A stretch of 64,000 nucleotides of DNA from Crenalkalicoccus roseus (GTDB taxonomy: Bacteria; Pseudomonadota; Alphaproteobacteria; Acetobacterales; Acetobacteraceae): positions 25,370 to 89,369 of the forward strand of contig NZ_SJDM01000011.1 in the NCBI RefSeq assembly GCF_004761865.1, given 5' to 3'. Every line of letters starts with the position of its first letter. Within the stretch, counting starts at the first letter, position 1. The notes beneath the pieces were generated by a model. It was not told the DNA's origin and searched no databases. It was given only the letters and a program-made list of their open reading frames with translations. Made by a program: the position numbers and the translations under genes. Below, one piece after another: positions 56,399-64,000 of this stretch.

Positions 56399-57472
56399 AT
56401 GGAGCGTCTTTTCTTCCTCACCACGGCCACCCGGGCCCTGCCCGGCTGGGTCCGCTACGGCATCACCACGGCGCTGGTGGCGGCCGCGCTGGCGACGCGG
56501 TTCCTGCTGTTCGGCCCCGGCGCCGGCAGGCCCTTCCTGGCCTTCTACCCCGTGGTGGTGATCGCCGGTTCGGTCTTCGACCGCGGCACGAGCCTCTACG
56601 CGACGACGATGGCCGCCCTGCTCGGCACCTGGTTCTTCGTTCCGCCAGTCCGCAGCCTGGACATCGCCAACGCATCCGACATGGCAGAGCTGCTGCTGTT
56701 CCTGATCTCGGCAGTCCTCATCGCCTTCCTGCTGGAGGCGATGCACGGCGCGCTCGCCGAGATGGCCGAGGACCGGCAGCGGGCCAAAGCGGCCAATGCC
56801 GAGCTGACCGAGGCCAACCGCCAGCTTGCCACCCTCGCCACGGGGCGGGAGACGCTGCTGCGCGAGTGCATCCACCGCTCCCGCAACGACCTGCAGCGCC
56901 TCATCGCCATGCTGCAATTCCAGGTCGCCGCCGCGCGCGAGGCGCCGGCGGTGCGCGAGGCCCTGGCCGAGGCGATGTCGCGCATCCAGGCGCTGTCGCG
57001 CGTCAACCAGCGGCTGGAGGCGCATTGGCACCAGCCCGGCACCGTGCTCGACAGCCGCCAGTTCCTGGAGGGGCTGGGGGAGGATCTGCGGGAGGCCGCC
57101 TTCGGCCTGCGCCCGGTGGCGCTCGAGGTCCGGGCCGAATCCCACCCGCTGAGCGTGGTGCGGGCTGTGCCGGTCGGCCTCGTGGTCAACGAACTGGTGA
57201 CGAACGCGCTGAAATACGCCTTCCCCGAGGATCGCCACGGCATCGTCCGCATCGGGTTCCGGCGCGAGGGCGGGGAGTTCGTGCTCACGGTGGAGGATGA
57301 CGGCATCGGCCATGACGGGCAGGCCCCCGCCCACGGCACCGGCCTCGGCGCCCGCCTGGCGCGCGCGCTGGCGGCGCAGCTCGGCGGGCGCATCAACCTC
57401 GGGCCGGGCTGCGGCAGCGCGGGCGAGGGGCCCGGCACCGGCTGGACGCTGCGCTTCCCGGCGGAAGGCTGA
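56399..57472 (+). CDS. Membrane sensor histidine kinase (DUF4118 / HisKA_2 type)
   Basis: 357 residues. Three to four membrane helices of a DUF4118-like sensor region (about 18-112), a coiled coil (about 118-148) and a HisKA_2 dimerisation box with His159 (LLRECIHRSRNDLQRLIAML). The HATPase domain has NELVTNALKYAF (N-box), EDDGIGHDG (G1) and GTGLGARL (G2). No response regulator gene is beside it. In alphaproteobacteria such kinases often feed the PhyR general stress pathway, which is inference here. GTTCATGAAC, a perfect palindrome at 56317, lies upstream. Confidence 0.9.
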   Translation: MERLFFLTTATRALPGWVRYGITTALVAAALATRFLLFGPGAGRPFLAFYPVVVIAGSVFDRGTSLYATTMAALLGTWFFVPPVRSLDIANASDMAELLLFLISAVLIAFLLEAMHGALAEMAEDRQRAKAANAELTEANRQLATLATGRETLLRECIHRSRNDLQRLIAMLQFQVAAAREAPAVREALAEAMSRIQALSRVNQRLEAHWHQPGTVLDSRQFLEGLGEDLREAAFGLRPVALEVRAESHPLSVVRAVPVGLVVNELVTNALKYAFPEDRHGIVRIGFRREGGEFVLTVEDDGIGHDGQAPAHGTGLGARLARALAAQLGGRINLGPGCGSAGEGPGTGWTLRFPAEG

Positions 57473-57676
57473 CGCCCCACGCGGGCCTCGCATCGGGCCT
57501 CGCGGATGGCGACCGACCCGCCCTCCAACGCCGGCGTGCGCCTCGGGGGGCCGGGGCAGACCCCTTGGCGCGGACGGGCCAGGGGCCCGCTCATCAAAGG
57601 GCCAACCCACTCGCCGCGCACCGAGGCGAACGGAAAACGCCCCGGCGCCCGCGACCCGCGCCCGTCGGGGGGGCCG

Positions 57677-58570
<894 letters not shown>

Positions 58571-58714
58571 GGCAGCGCGCTCCGGGAAGGTCCTGGTGCG
58601 GTCCTTCTACAGGGATCGGGCACGGTGCCGAAGGCCGACCCGCACCGGAACCGTGGCGGTTCCGGCGCGTCTCGGCGGAGCGGCGGAACACGCCCGCAGG
58701 ATGGAGGATCCACC

Positions 58715-58999
58715 ATGCGAAAACTCATGCGCCCGGGCGGTCTCGCCGCCGCCCTGCTGATGGCGGGCACGCTTGCCTGGCCCGCGCCCGCGCCCGCGGG
58801 GGAGAGGCCGACGCCCGAGGAGCGCGCCCGGGTCGAGCAGGCGCTCCGCGCCATGGGCTTCGTGAGCTGGGAGGAGATCGAGCGGGAGGATGACGGGCGC
58901 GTCTTCGAGGTGGACGATGCCCGCATGCCGGACGGCACCAAGTACGACCTGAAGCTTGCCGCCGACGATCTGCGCGTGATCGAGCGCAAGCGGGACTGA
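58715..58999 (+). CDS. Secreted PepSY-like domain protein
   Basis: 94 residues. A signal peptide (LAAALLMAGTLAWPAPAPAGE) is followed by one PepSY-type unit: ERARVEQALRAMGFVSWEEIEREDDGRVFEVDDARMPDGTKYDLKLAADDLRVIER. Such periplasmic modules often inhibit or sense proteases. It is divergent from mtnP and convergent on petC. ATG 58715 follows ATGGAGGAT. Confidence 0.82.
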   Translation: MRKLMRPGGLAAALLMAGTLAWPAPAPAGERPTPEERARVEQALRAMGFVSWEEIEREDDGRVFEVDDARMPDGTKYDLKLAADDLRVIERKRD

Positions 59000-59017
59000 G
59001 GGCGACTCCGGCCTGAC

Positions 59018-59047
59018 GCAGGGGGCCGCCCCCGTGGCGCCCCCTGC
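59018..59047. terminator. Bidirectional hairpin between the PepSY gene and petC
   Basis: Perfect 9-bp arms GCAGGGGGC and GCCCCCTGC around a 12-base GC-rich loop, in the 56-bp gap between two convergent genes. Confidence 0.55.
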
Positions 59048-59055
59048 CCTTCCGG

Positions 59056-59826
59056 TCAGTGCAGGTCGGACCAGACCCTGCGCTTCACCGCATAGGTCAG
59101 CCCGCCGAGGATGGTGAGGAAGATCAGCACCCGCACCCCCATTCTCTTGCGCTGCTCGAGCTCCGGCTCGGCCGCCCAAGCGAGGAAGGTGGTCAGGTCG
59201 CGGGCCATCTGCTCGACCGTGGCCTGGGTGCCGTCGTGGAACTCGATCTGACCCTCGTTGAGCGGCGGGGCCATGGCGATCTGATGGCCGGGGAAGTAGG
59301 CGTTGTAATACATCCCCTCCATCAGCTCGACGCCCTCCGGCGGGTCGGTGTAGCCGGTCAGCAGCGCGTATATGTAGCGCGCCCCGCCTTCCCGCGCCTT
59401 GGTGATGACCGAGAGGTCGGGCGGGTAGGCGCCGTTGTTGGCCGCGCGCGCCGCCTGCTCGTTGGGGAAGGGGCTGCGGAAGCGGTCGGAGGGGCGGGCG
59501 GGCCGCTCGAACATCTGCCCCTCGTCGTTGGGGCCGTCCATCACCATGACGGTGGCCGCGATGGCCCGCACCTCGGCCTCGGAAAGGCCGATCTCCCGCA
59601 GGTTGCGGTAGGAGAGCTGGCGCATGGCGTGGCAGGCGGCGCAGGTCTCCTTGTACACCTGGAAGCCGCGCTGCGCCGCCGCGCGGTCGTAGGTGCCGAA
59701 GATCCCGTCGAAGGAGAAGCGCACATCCGGCAGCGGCACCGTCGGCCCGGCGGCGAGGGCCGGGCCGGCGGACAGCAGGCCGGCCAGGAGCGCGGCGGCC
59801 TTCAGGGTGGTGCGGAACACGGCCAT
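59056..59826 (-). CDS. petC: Cytochrome c1 of the bc1 complex
   Basis: 256 residues with a signal peptide (LLAGLLSAGPALAAG), haem motif Cys62-Ala-Ala-Cys65-His66 and Met ligand region GHQIAMAPPL. A C-terminal membrane anchor (about 231-247, VLIFLTILGGLTYAV) is followed by the usual short positive tail. It passes electrons from the Rieske centre to soluble cytochrome c. Its ATG overlaps the petB stop (TGATG). Confidence 0.95.
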   Translation of the reverse strand: MAVFRTTLKAAALLAGLLSAGPALAAGPTVPLPDVRFSFDGIFGTYDRAAAQRGFQVYKETCAACHAMRQLSYRNLREIGLSEAEVRAIAATVMVMDGPNDEGQMFERPARPSDRFRSPFPNEQAARAANNGAYPPDLSVITKAREGGARYIYALLTGYTDPPEGVELMEGMYYNAYFPGHQIAMAPPLNEGQIEFHDGTQATVEQMARDLTTFLAWAAEPELEQRKRMGVRVLIFLTILGGLTYAVKRRVWSDLH

Positions 59827-61097
59827 CACGCCTTCTCCATCGGCTTGCTCATGGCGCCCGCCGGCAGCGGGCCGCCGCCGCGCAGCACCGGCAGGGCGAT
59901 GCTTTCGGGCAGCGGCAAGGGTCGCTCCAGCCGCCCGAGCAGGGGCAGGATCACCAGGAAGTACAGGAAGTAATAGGCGGTCGCGAGCCGGGCGATGGTG
60001 ATGTAGATGCCCTCCGCCGGCTTCGCGCCCACCCACATCAGCACGAAGAAGGACACGGTCCACAGCAGCAGGAAGATCCGCGCCACCGGGCGGAAGCGCA
60101 TGGAGCGCACCGGGCTGGTGTCGAGCCAGGGCAGCACGAACAGCACGCCGATCGAGGCGAACATCAGCACCACGCCGCCGAGCTTGTCCGGCACCGCGCG
60201 CAGGATCGCGTAGAAGGGCAGGAAGTACCATTCGGGCACGATGTGCGGCGGCGTCACCAGCGGGTTGGCCGGGATGTAGTTGTCCGGGTGCCCGAGGTAG
60301 TTGGGCATGAAGAACACCAGGACCGCGAACACCATGAAGTACACCACCAGACCGACGCTGTCCTTGATGGTGTAGTAGGGATGGAAGGGGATGGTGTCCT
60401 GCGGCCCCTTCGGGTCGATGCCGAGCGGGTTGTTGGAGCCGGTCACGTGCAGGGCCGCGATGTGCAGGAACACCACGCCGACGATCACGAAGGGCAGCAG
60501 GTAGTGCAGGCTGAAGAAGCGGTTGAGGGTGGGGTTGTCCACGCTGAAGCCGCCCCACAGCCACACCACGATGTCCGGCCCGATGAGCGGGATGGCGCTG
60601 AACAGGTTGGTGATGACGGTGGCGCCCCAGAAGGACATCTGCCCCCAGGGCAGCACGTAGCCCATGAAGGCGGTGGCCATCATCAGCAGGAAGATCACCA
60701 CGCCGAGCATCCACAGCAGCTCGCGCGGCGCCTTGTAGGAGCCGTAGTACAGGCCGCGCCAGATGTGGATGAACACGACGATGAAGAACATGCTGGCGCC
60801 GTTCATGTGGACGTAGCGCAGCAGCCAGCCGTAGTTCACGTCGCGCATGATGCGCTCGACCGAGTCGAAGGCGTAGTGCACGTGCGGCGTGTAGTGCATG
60901 GAGAGGAAGATGCCGGTGGCGATCATGATCACCAGCGTGACCATGGCCAGCGCGCCGAAATTCCAGAAGTAGTTGAAGTTCCGGGGCGTCGGGAACGTCC
61001 CGTACTCCTTCTGCATCAGGGTGAACACCGGCAGGCGCGCGTCGATCCAGCGCACCACCGGGTTCTTGAACTCGCTCGTGTGGGGGCCCGTGGCCAT
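59826..61097 (-). CDS. petB: Cytochrome b of the bc1 complex
   Basis: 423 residues, eight helices. Haem-ligand His pairs lie in [22 protein letters not shown] and [22 protein letters not shown]. The quinol-site motif PEWY (residues about 287-290) is followed by [14 protein letters not shown]. It houses the Q-cycle haems bL and bH. It lies between the petA and petC genes, with a one-base overlap to petC. Confidence 0.96.
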   Translation of the reverse strand: MATGPHTSEFKNPVVRWIDARLPVFTLMQKEYGTFPTPRNFNYFWNFGALAMVTLVIMIATGIFLSMHYTPHVHYAFDSVERIMRDVNYGWLLRYVHMNGASMFFIVVFIHIWRGLYYGSYKAPRELLWMLGVVIFLLMMATAFMGYVLPWGQMSFWGATVITNLFSAIPLIGPDIVVWLWGGFSVDNPTLNRFFSLHYLLPFVIVGVVFLHIAALHVTGSNNPLGIDPKGPQDTIPFHPYYTIKDSVGLVVYFMVFAVLVFFMPNYLGHPDNYIPANPLVTPPHIVPEWYFLPFYAILRAVPDKLGGVVLMFASIGVLFVLPWLDTSPVRSMRFRPVARIFLLLWTVSFFVLMWVGAKPAEGIYITIARLATAYYFLYFLVILPLLGRLERPLPLPESIALPVLRGGGPLPAGAMSKPMEKA

Positions 61098-61170
61098 GAC
61101 GGTGTTCCTTCGCGTCGCGGGGCGGGACCGCTCCGGCGCCGGGGCGCCTCCGCGGACCGGCCCCTCTGCC

Positions 61171-61728
61171 TCAGCCGATGCGGATCTGGGTGTCGGAGGT
61201 GAAGGTGTACTCCGGCACCTCGAGGTTGGCGGGCGCCGGGCCGCGACGGATGCGGCCGGAGGTATCGTAGTGGCTGCCGTGGCAGGGGCAGAACCAGCCG
61301 CCGTAATCGCCCCGCGGATCGGTCGGCTTCTGGCCGAGGGGCACGCAGCCGAGATGCGTGCAGATGCCGATCAGCACCAGCCACGGGTCGCGGATGACGC
61401 GCTGCTGGTCCGGCTGCGGATCGGGAAGCTGGGAGAGGGGCACGGCGCGGGCGACCTGGATCTCCTCCTGCGTGCGGTGGCGCACGAACACCGGCTTGCC
61501 GCGCCAGACCACCGTCACCGCCGCGCCGACCGGGATCGGCGAGAGGTCCACCTCGGTGCTGGCGAGCGCCAGCACGTCCCTGGCCGGGTTCATGGAGTGG
61601 ATGAAGGGCCAGGCCATGACACCCACCCCGACCGCCGCGAAGGCCCCCGTCACCAGCTTGAGGAAGTCGCGGCGCGTCTCGCCTTCCTGCGGGGGGCGCG
61701 ACCCGTGCTGCGCCATCGTCTCGGCCAT
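61171..61728 (-). CDS. petA: Rieske iron-sulphur protein of the bc1 complex
   Basis: 185 residues. A Tat signal-anchor ([24 protein letters not shown]) holds the protein in the membrane. The 2Fe-2S ligands are in Cys123-Thr-His125-Leu-Gly-Cys128 and Cys147-Pro-Cys149-His150-Gly-Ser. First gene of petABC, 73 bases before petB. The upstream 200 bp, shared with divergent hemF, hold the likely promoter (AT-rich CATATAAAG at about 61863). Confidence 0.95.
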   Translation of the reverse strand: MAETMAQHGSRPPQEGETRRDFLKLVTGAFAAVGVGVMAWPFIHSMNPARDVLALASTEVDLSPIPVGAAVTVVWRGKPVFVRHRTQEEIQVARAVPLSQLPDPQPDQQRVIRDPWLVLIGICTHLGCVPLGQKPTDPRGDYGGWFCPCHGSHYDTSGRIRRGPAPANLEVPEYTFTSDTQIRIG

Positions 61729-61930
61729 GACTCTTTCTTCGTCCCTGATCCGGGCCACGCTCGTCCCCGAAAAGGGGCCGGCGGGGGCCGCGTGCATGCG
61801 CCGCAGCGGGAAGGAGCGGACATGCCGAAGGCCGGCCCGCGCTCCCCCGCTGCGCCGCGGCGCATATAAAGCTACGGTTTGCGGGGTGGCAATCCGCCGG
61901 GACCGCCAACCGCCCCCAGGAGCCGACGCC

Positions 61931-62842
61931 TTGAGCCAAGAGACCGCCCCTCCTGCCGGGCCACCGGACCCGGCCGAACACCCGCTCGCCGCGCCGGCGC
62001 GCGCCTGGTTCGAATCCCTGCGCGACCGGCTCTGCGCCGCTTTCGAGGCGATCGAGGACGAGCTCGCCGCCGGCCCCCACGCCCGGCTTCCGCCGGGGCG
62101 GTTTGAGCGCACCGCCTGGGACCGCCCGGGCGGAGGCGGCGGGGTGATGAGCGTGATGCGGGGGCGCGTGTTCGAGAAGGTGGGGGTGAACGTCTCCACC
62201 GTGCACGGTGAATTTTCCCCCGAGTTCCGCCGCCAGATCCCGGGCGCCGAGGAGGATCCGCGCTTCTTCGCCACCGGCGTGTCGCTGGTGGCGCATCTGC
62301 GCAGCCCCCGCGTGCCGGCGGCGCACATGAACACCCGCTTCATCGCCACCAGCCGCGCCTGGTTCGGCGGCGGCGGCGACATCACCCCGATGCGGCCGGA
62401 GGCGCCCGAGGCGCAGGAGGACGCCGCCCGCTTCCACGCCGCGCTCCGCGCCGCCTGCGACCGCCACGATCCGGGCTACTACCCGCGCTTCAAGGCTTGG
62501 TGCGACGAGTACTTCTTCCTGCCCCACCGGGGGGAGCCGCGGGGCCTGGGCGGCATCTTCTACGACTGGCTCGGCGACCGCACCCCCGGCCACGGGCCGG
62601 AGGCCGACTTCGCCTTCACCCGCGACGTCGGCCTCGCCTTCCTCGAGGCCTACCCCGCCATCGTCCGCCGCCGCATGCACGAGCCCTGGACGGAGGCGGA
62701 GCGGGAGCACCAGCTCATCCGCCGCGGCCGCTACGTGGAGTTCAACCTGCTCTACGACCGCGGCACGCTGTTCGGGCTGCGTACCGGCGGCAATGTCGAG
62801 GCCATCCTGATGTCCCTGCCGCCCGAGGTGCGCTGGCCCTGA
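61931..62842 (+). CDS. hemF: Aerobic coproporphyrinogen III oxidase HemF
   Basis: 303 residues from TTG 61931, chosen because AGGAG lies eight bases upstream and the length then fits the family. GTG 61886 would add 15 residues. Landmarks are [56 protein letters not shown] and [35 protein letters not shown]. It converts coproporphyrinogen III to protoporphyrinogen IX with oxygen, in haem synthesis, suitably beside the haem-rich bc1 genes. Confidence 0.95.
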   Translation: MSQETAPPAGPPDPAEHPLAAPARAWFESLRDRLCAAFEAIEDELAAGPHARLPPGRFERTAWDRPGGGGGVMSVMRGRVFEKVGVNVSTVHGEFSPEFRRQIPGAEEDPRFFATGVSLVAHLRSPRVPAAHMNTRFIATSRAWFGGGGDITPMRPEAPEAQEDAARFHAALRAACDRHDPGYYPRFKAWCDEYFFLPHRGEPRGLGGIFYDWLGDRTPGHGPEADFAFTRDVGLAFLEAYPAIVRRRMHEPWTEAEREHQLIRRGRYVEFNLLYDRGTLFGLRTGGNVEAILMSLPPEVRWP

Positions 62843-62948
62843 GCGCGCCGGGCGGCGGTGGCGTCCGGCCCCGGCCGCGCTAGGCTGCGCCGGACAGGAG
62901 GATGCAGACCATGTCCCACACCCCCGCCCCGCCCCGGAGCCCCGCCTG

Positions 62949-63926
62949 ATGCGCGCCGTCTGGTACGAGCGGAACGGCGGCTCCGAGGTGCTGACCCTCG
63001 GCGAGATGCCGACGCCGGAGCCGGGGCCGGGCGAGGTGCTGGTGCGCCTCGCCGCCTCGGGCGTGAACCCCTCGGACTGGAAGACGCGGCGCGGCAGCAC
63101 CCGCCCGATGGCCTTCCCGCGCGTCATCCCGCACAGCGACGGCGCCGGCGTGATCGAGGCCGTGGGCGAAGGGGTGGCTCGTGGCCGCATCGGCGAGCGG
63201 GTGTGGATCTGGAACGGGCAGTGGAAGCGCCCCTTCGGCACCGCGGCGGAATACATCGCCCTTCCCGCCGCCCAGGCGGTGCCCCTGCCCGAGGGCACCA
63301 GCTTCGAGGAAGGCGCCTGCCTCGGCATCCCGGCGCTGACGGCGCTGCACGCGGTGGCGACGGATGGCGGCGTCACCGGCAGGCGCGTGCTGGTCACCGG
63401 CGGCGCCGGCGCCGTCGGGCACTATGCCATCCAGTTCGCCCGCCTGCTCGGCGCGGCGCAGATCCTTGCCACCGTCAGCGGCGAGGCGAAGGCGGCGCAC
63501 GCGATGGCCGCCGGCGCCGACGCTACCATCAACTACCGGCGGGAGGAGGTGCCGGCGCGGGTGATGGAGTTGACCGGTGGGCGCGGCGTGGACCGGGTGG
63601 TGGAGGTGGACCTTGCCGGCAACGGGCCGATGCTGCACCGGCTCTGCGCCTATGGCGCGGTGGTCGCCGGCTACGGATCGAACACCCAGGAGGCGGTGTT
63701 CCCCTTCTCCCCGACCATCCAGAAGGGGATCGCGGTGCGCTTCTTCATCGTCTACGAGTTGGACGCGGCGCAGCGCGCGGCGGCGATCGGCGCGCTGCAG
63801 GCGTGGCTCGCGCGCGGGCTGGTGCGCCACGCCGTCGCCGCGCGCCTGCCCCTGGCCGAATGCGCGCGGGCCCATGACGAGGTGGAGCAGGGCCGCCACA
63901 TCGGCAATGTGGTGCTCGCCTGCTAG
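62949..63926 (+). CDS. NADPH:quinone reductase-like zinc-free MDR oxidoreductase
   Basis: 325 residues. GroES-like N-terminal domain (VWYERNGGSEVLTLGEMPTPEPGPGEVLVRLAASGVNPSDWKTRRG) and nucleotide domain with GGAGAVGHYAIQFARLLGA. There is no zinc-ligand Cys cluster, which places it in the quinone oxidoreductase branch. It is likely a cytoplasmic NADPH-dependent reductase of quinones or enones. The TAG stop lies in a short palindromic element. Confidence 0.88.
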   Translation: MRAVWYERNGGSEVLTLGEMPTPEPGPGEVLVRLAASGVNPSDWKTRRGSTRPMAFPRVIPHSDGAGVIEAVGEGVARGRIGERVWIWNGQWKRPFGTAAEYIALPAAQAVPLPEGTSFEEGACLGIPALTALHAVATDGGVTGRRVLVTGGAGAVGHYAIQFARLLGAAQILATVSGEAKAAHAMAAGADATINYRREEVPARVMELTGGRGVDRVVEVDLAGNGPMLHRLCAYGAVVAGYGSNTQEAVFPFSPTIQKGIAVRFFIVYELDAAQRAAAIGALQAWLARGLVRHAVAARLPLAECARAHDEVEQGRHIGNVVLAC

Positions 63927-63974
63927 GGCAGATCGCGGATGGCTGGAAACAGCCAAGAGCGTGACTCTGCCCTA
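63924..63974. repeat. 51-bp palindromic element at a stop codon (copy D, short type)
   Basis: Perfect 9-bp outer arms TAGGGCAGA (63924-63932) and TCTGCCCTA (63966-63974), and an inner hairpin TGGCTG-gaaa-CAGCCA. The left TAG is the stop codon of the preceding oxidoreductase gene. GGCAGATC resembles the AGCAGATCC end of elements A-C, but this one is half as long and lacks their middle part. It could act as a 3' hairpin of the transcript. Confidence 0.7.
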
Positions 63975-64000
63975 AGCCGCGTGGACAAACCTGATCCACA

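Overview
The window is very GC-rich DNA (third codon positions almost all G or C) that fits an alphaproteobacterium of the Acetobacteraceae, most like Roseomonas and relatives. This is inferred from gene content: four tripartite-tricarboxylate (Bug/TTT) solute receptors, a cyanide-insensitive-type cytochrome bd, an aapJQMP amino-acid transporter, a plant/alphaproteobacterial-type GshA, a DUF2125 protein, and metXW next to a tyrosine pathway operon. It looks chromosomal. No rRNA, tRNA, CRISPR array, prophage or complete insertion sequence was seen.

Layout. 0-10 kb: the end of a hydantoinase/oxoprolinase gene, katG, an FAH-family hydrolase, a guanidinium exporter behind a mini-ykkC (guanidine-II) riboswitch, a sugar acetyltransferase, a trypsin-like protein that has lost its catalytic triad and is translationally coupled to a D-aminopeptidase-like hydrolase, a ThDP enzyme and a lipoprotein. 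10-17 kb: an organic-acid catabolic cluster (tartrate dehydratase and class III CoA-transferase, divergent from an enoyl-CoA hydratase and a TTT receptor) and a family 5 solute receptor. 16.6-31 kb: housekeeping genes (gshA, rsmE, ubiA, an ETF-beta-type methyltransferase, ftsEX, a DUF218 protein, plsC, chaC, a DUF2125 protein), a secreted four-repeat protein, a WD40-cytochrome c fusion, and cydAB with a 33-residue third gene. Between plsC and chaC, which converge, lies a cluster of DnaA boxes and GANTC sites that could be a replication origin.

31-45 kb: a TTT receptor, a tyrosine operon (chorismate mutase/degenerate prephenate dehydratase, HisC-like aminotransferase, TyrC), metXW, an orphan amino-acid receptor, a flavin monooxygenase, a paired acyl-CoA dehydrogenase and Kup. 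45-54.6 kb: aapJQMP, a degenerate histidine kinase, two TTT receptors and lpd. 54.7-64 kb: an orphan AAA+ ATPase, a HisKA_2 histidine kinase, mtnP, the cytochrome bc1 operon petABC, hemF and a quinone oxidoreductase.

The most unusual pattern is a dispersed palindromic element of about 110 bp with three copies (3.7, 37.1 and 45.9 kb). Each copy carries a 12-bp, four-base-loop hairpin whose sequence changes by compensating substitutions. In all three the same CTAG end forms the TAG stop codon of the upstream gene. A shorter 51-bp palindrome does the same for the last gene of the window.
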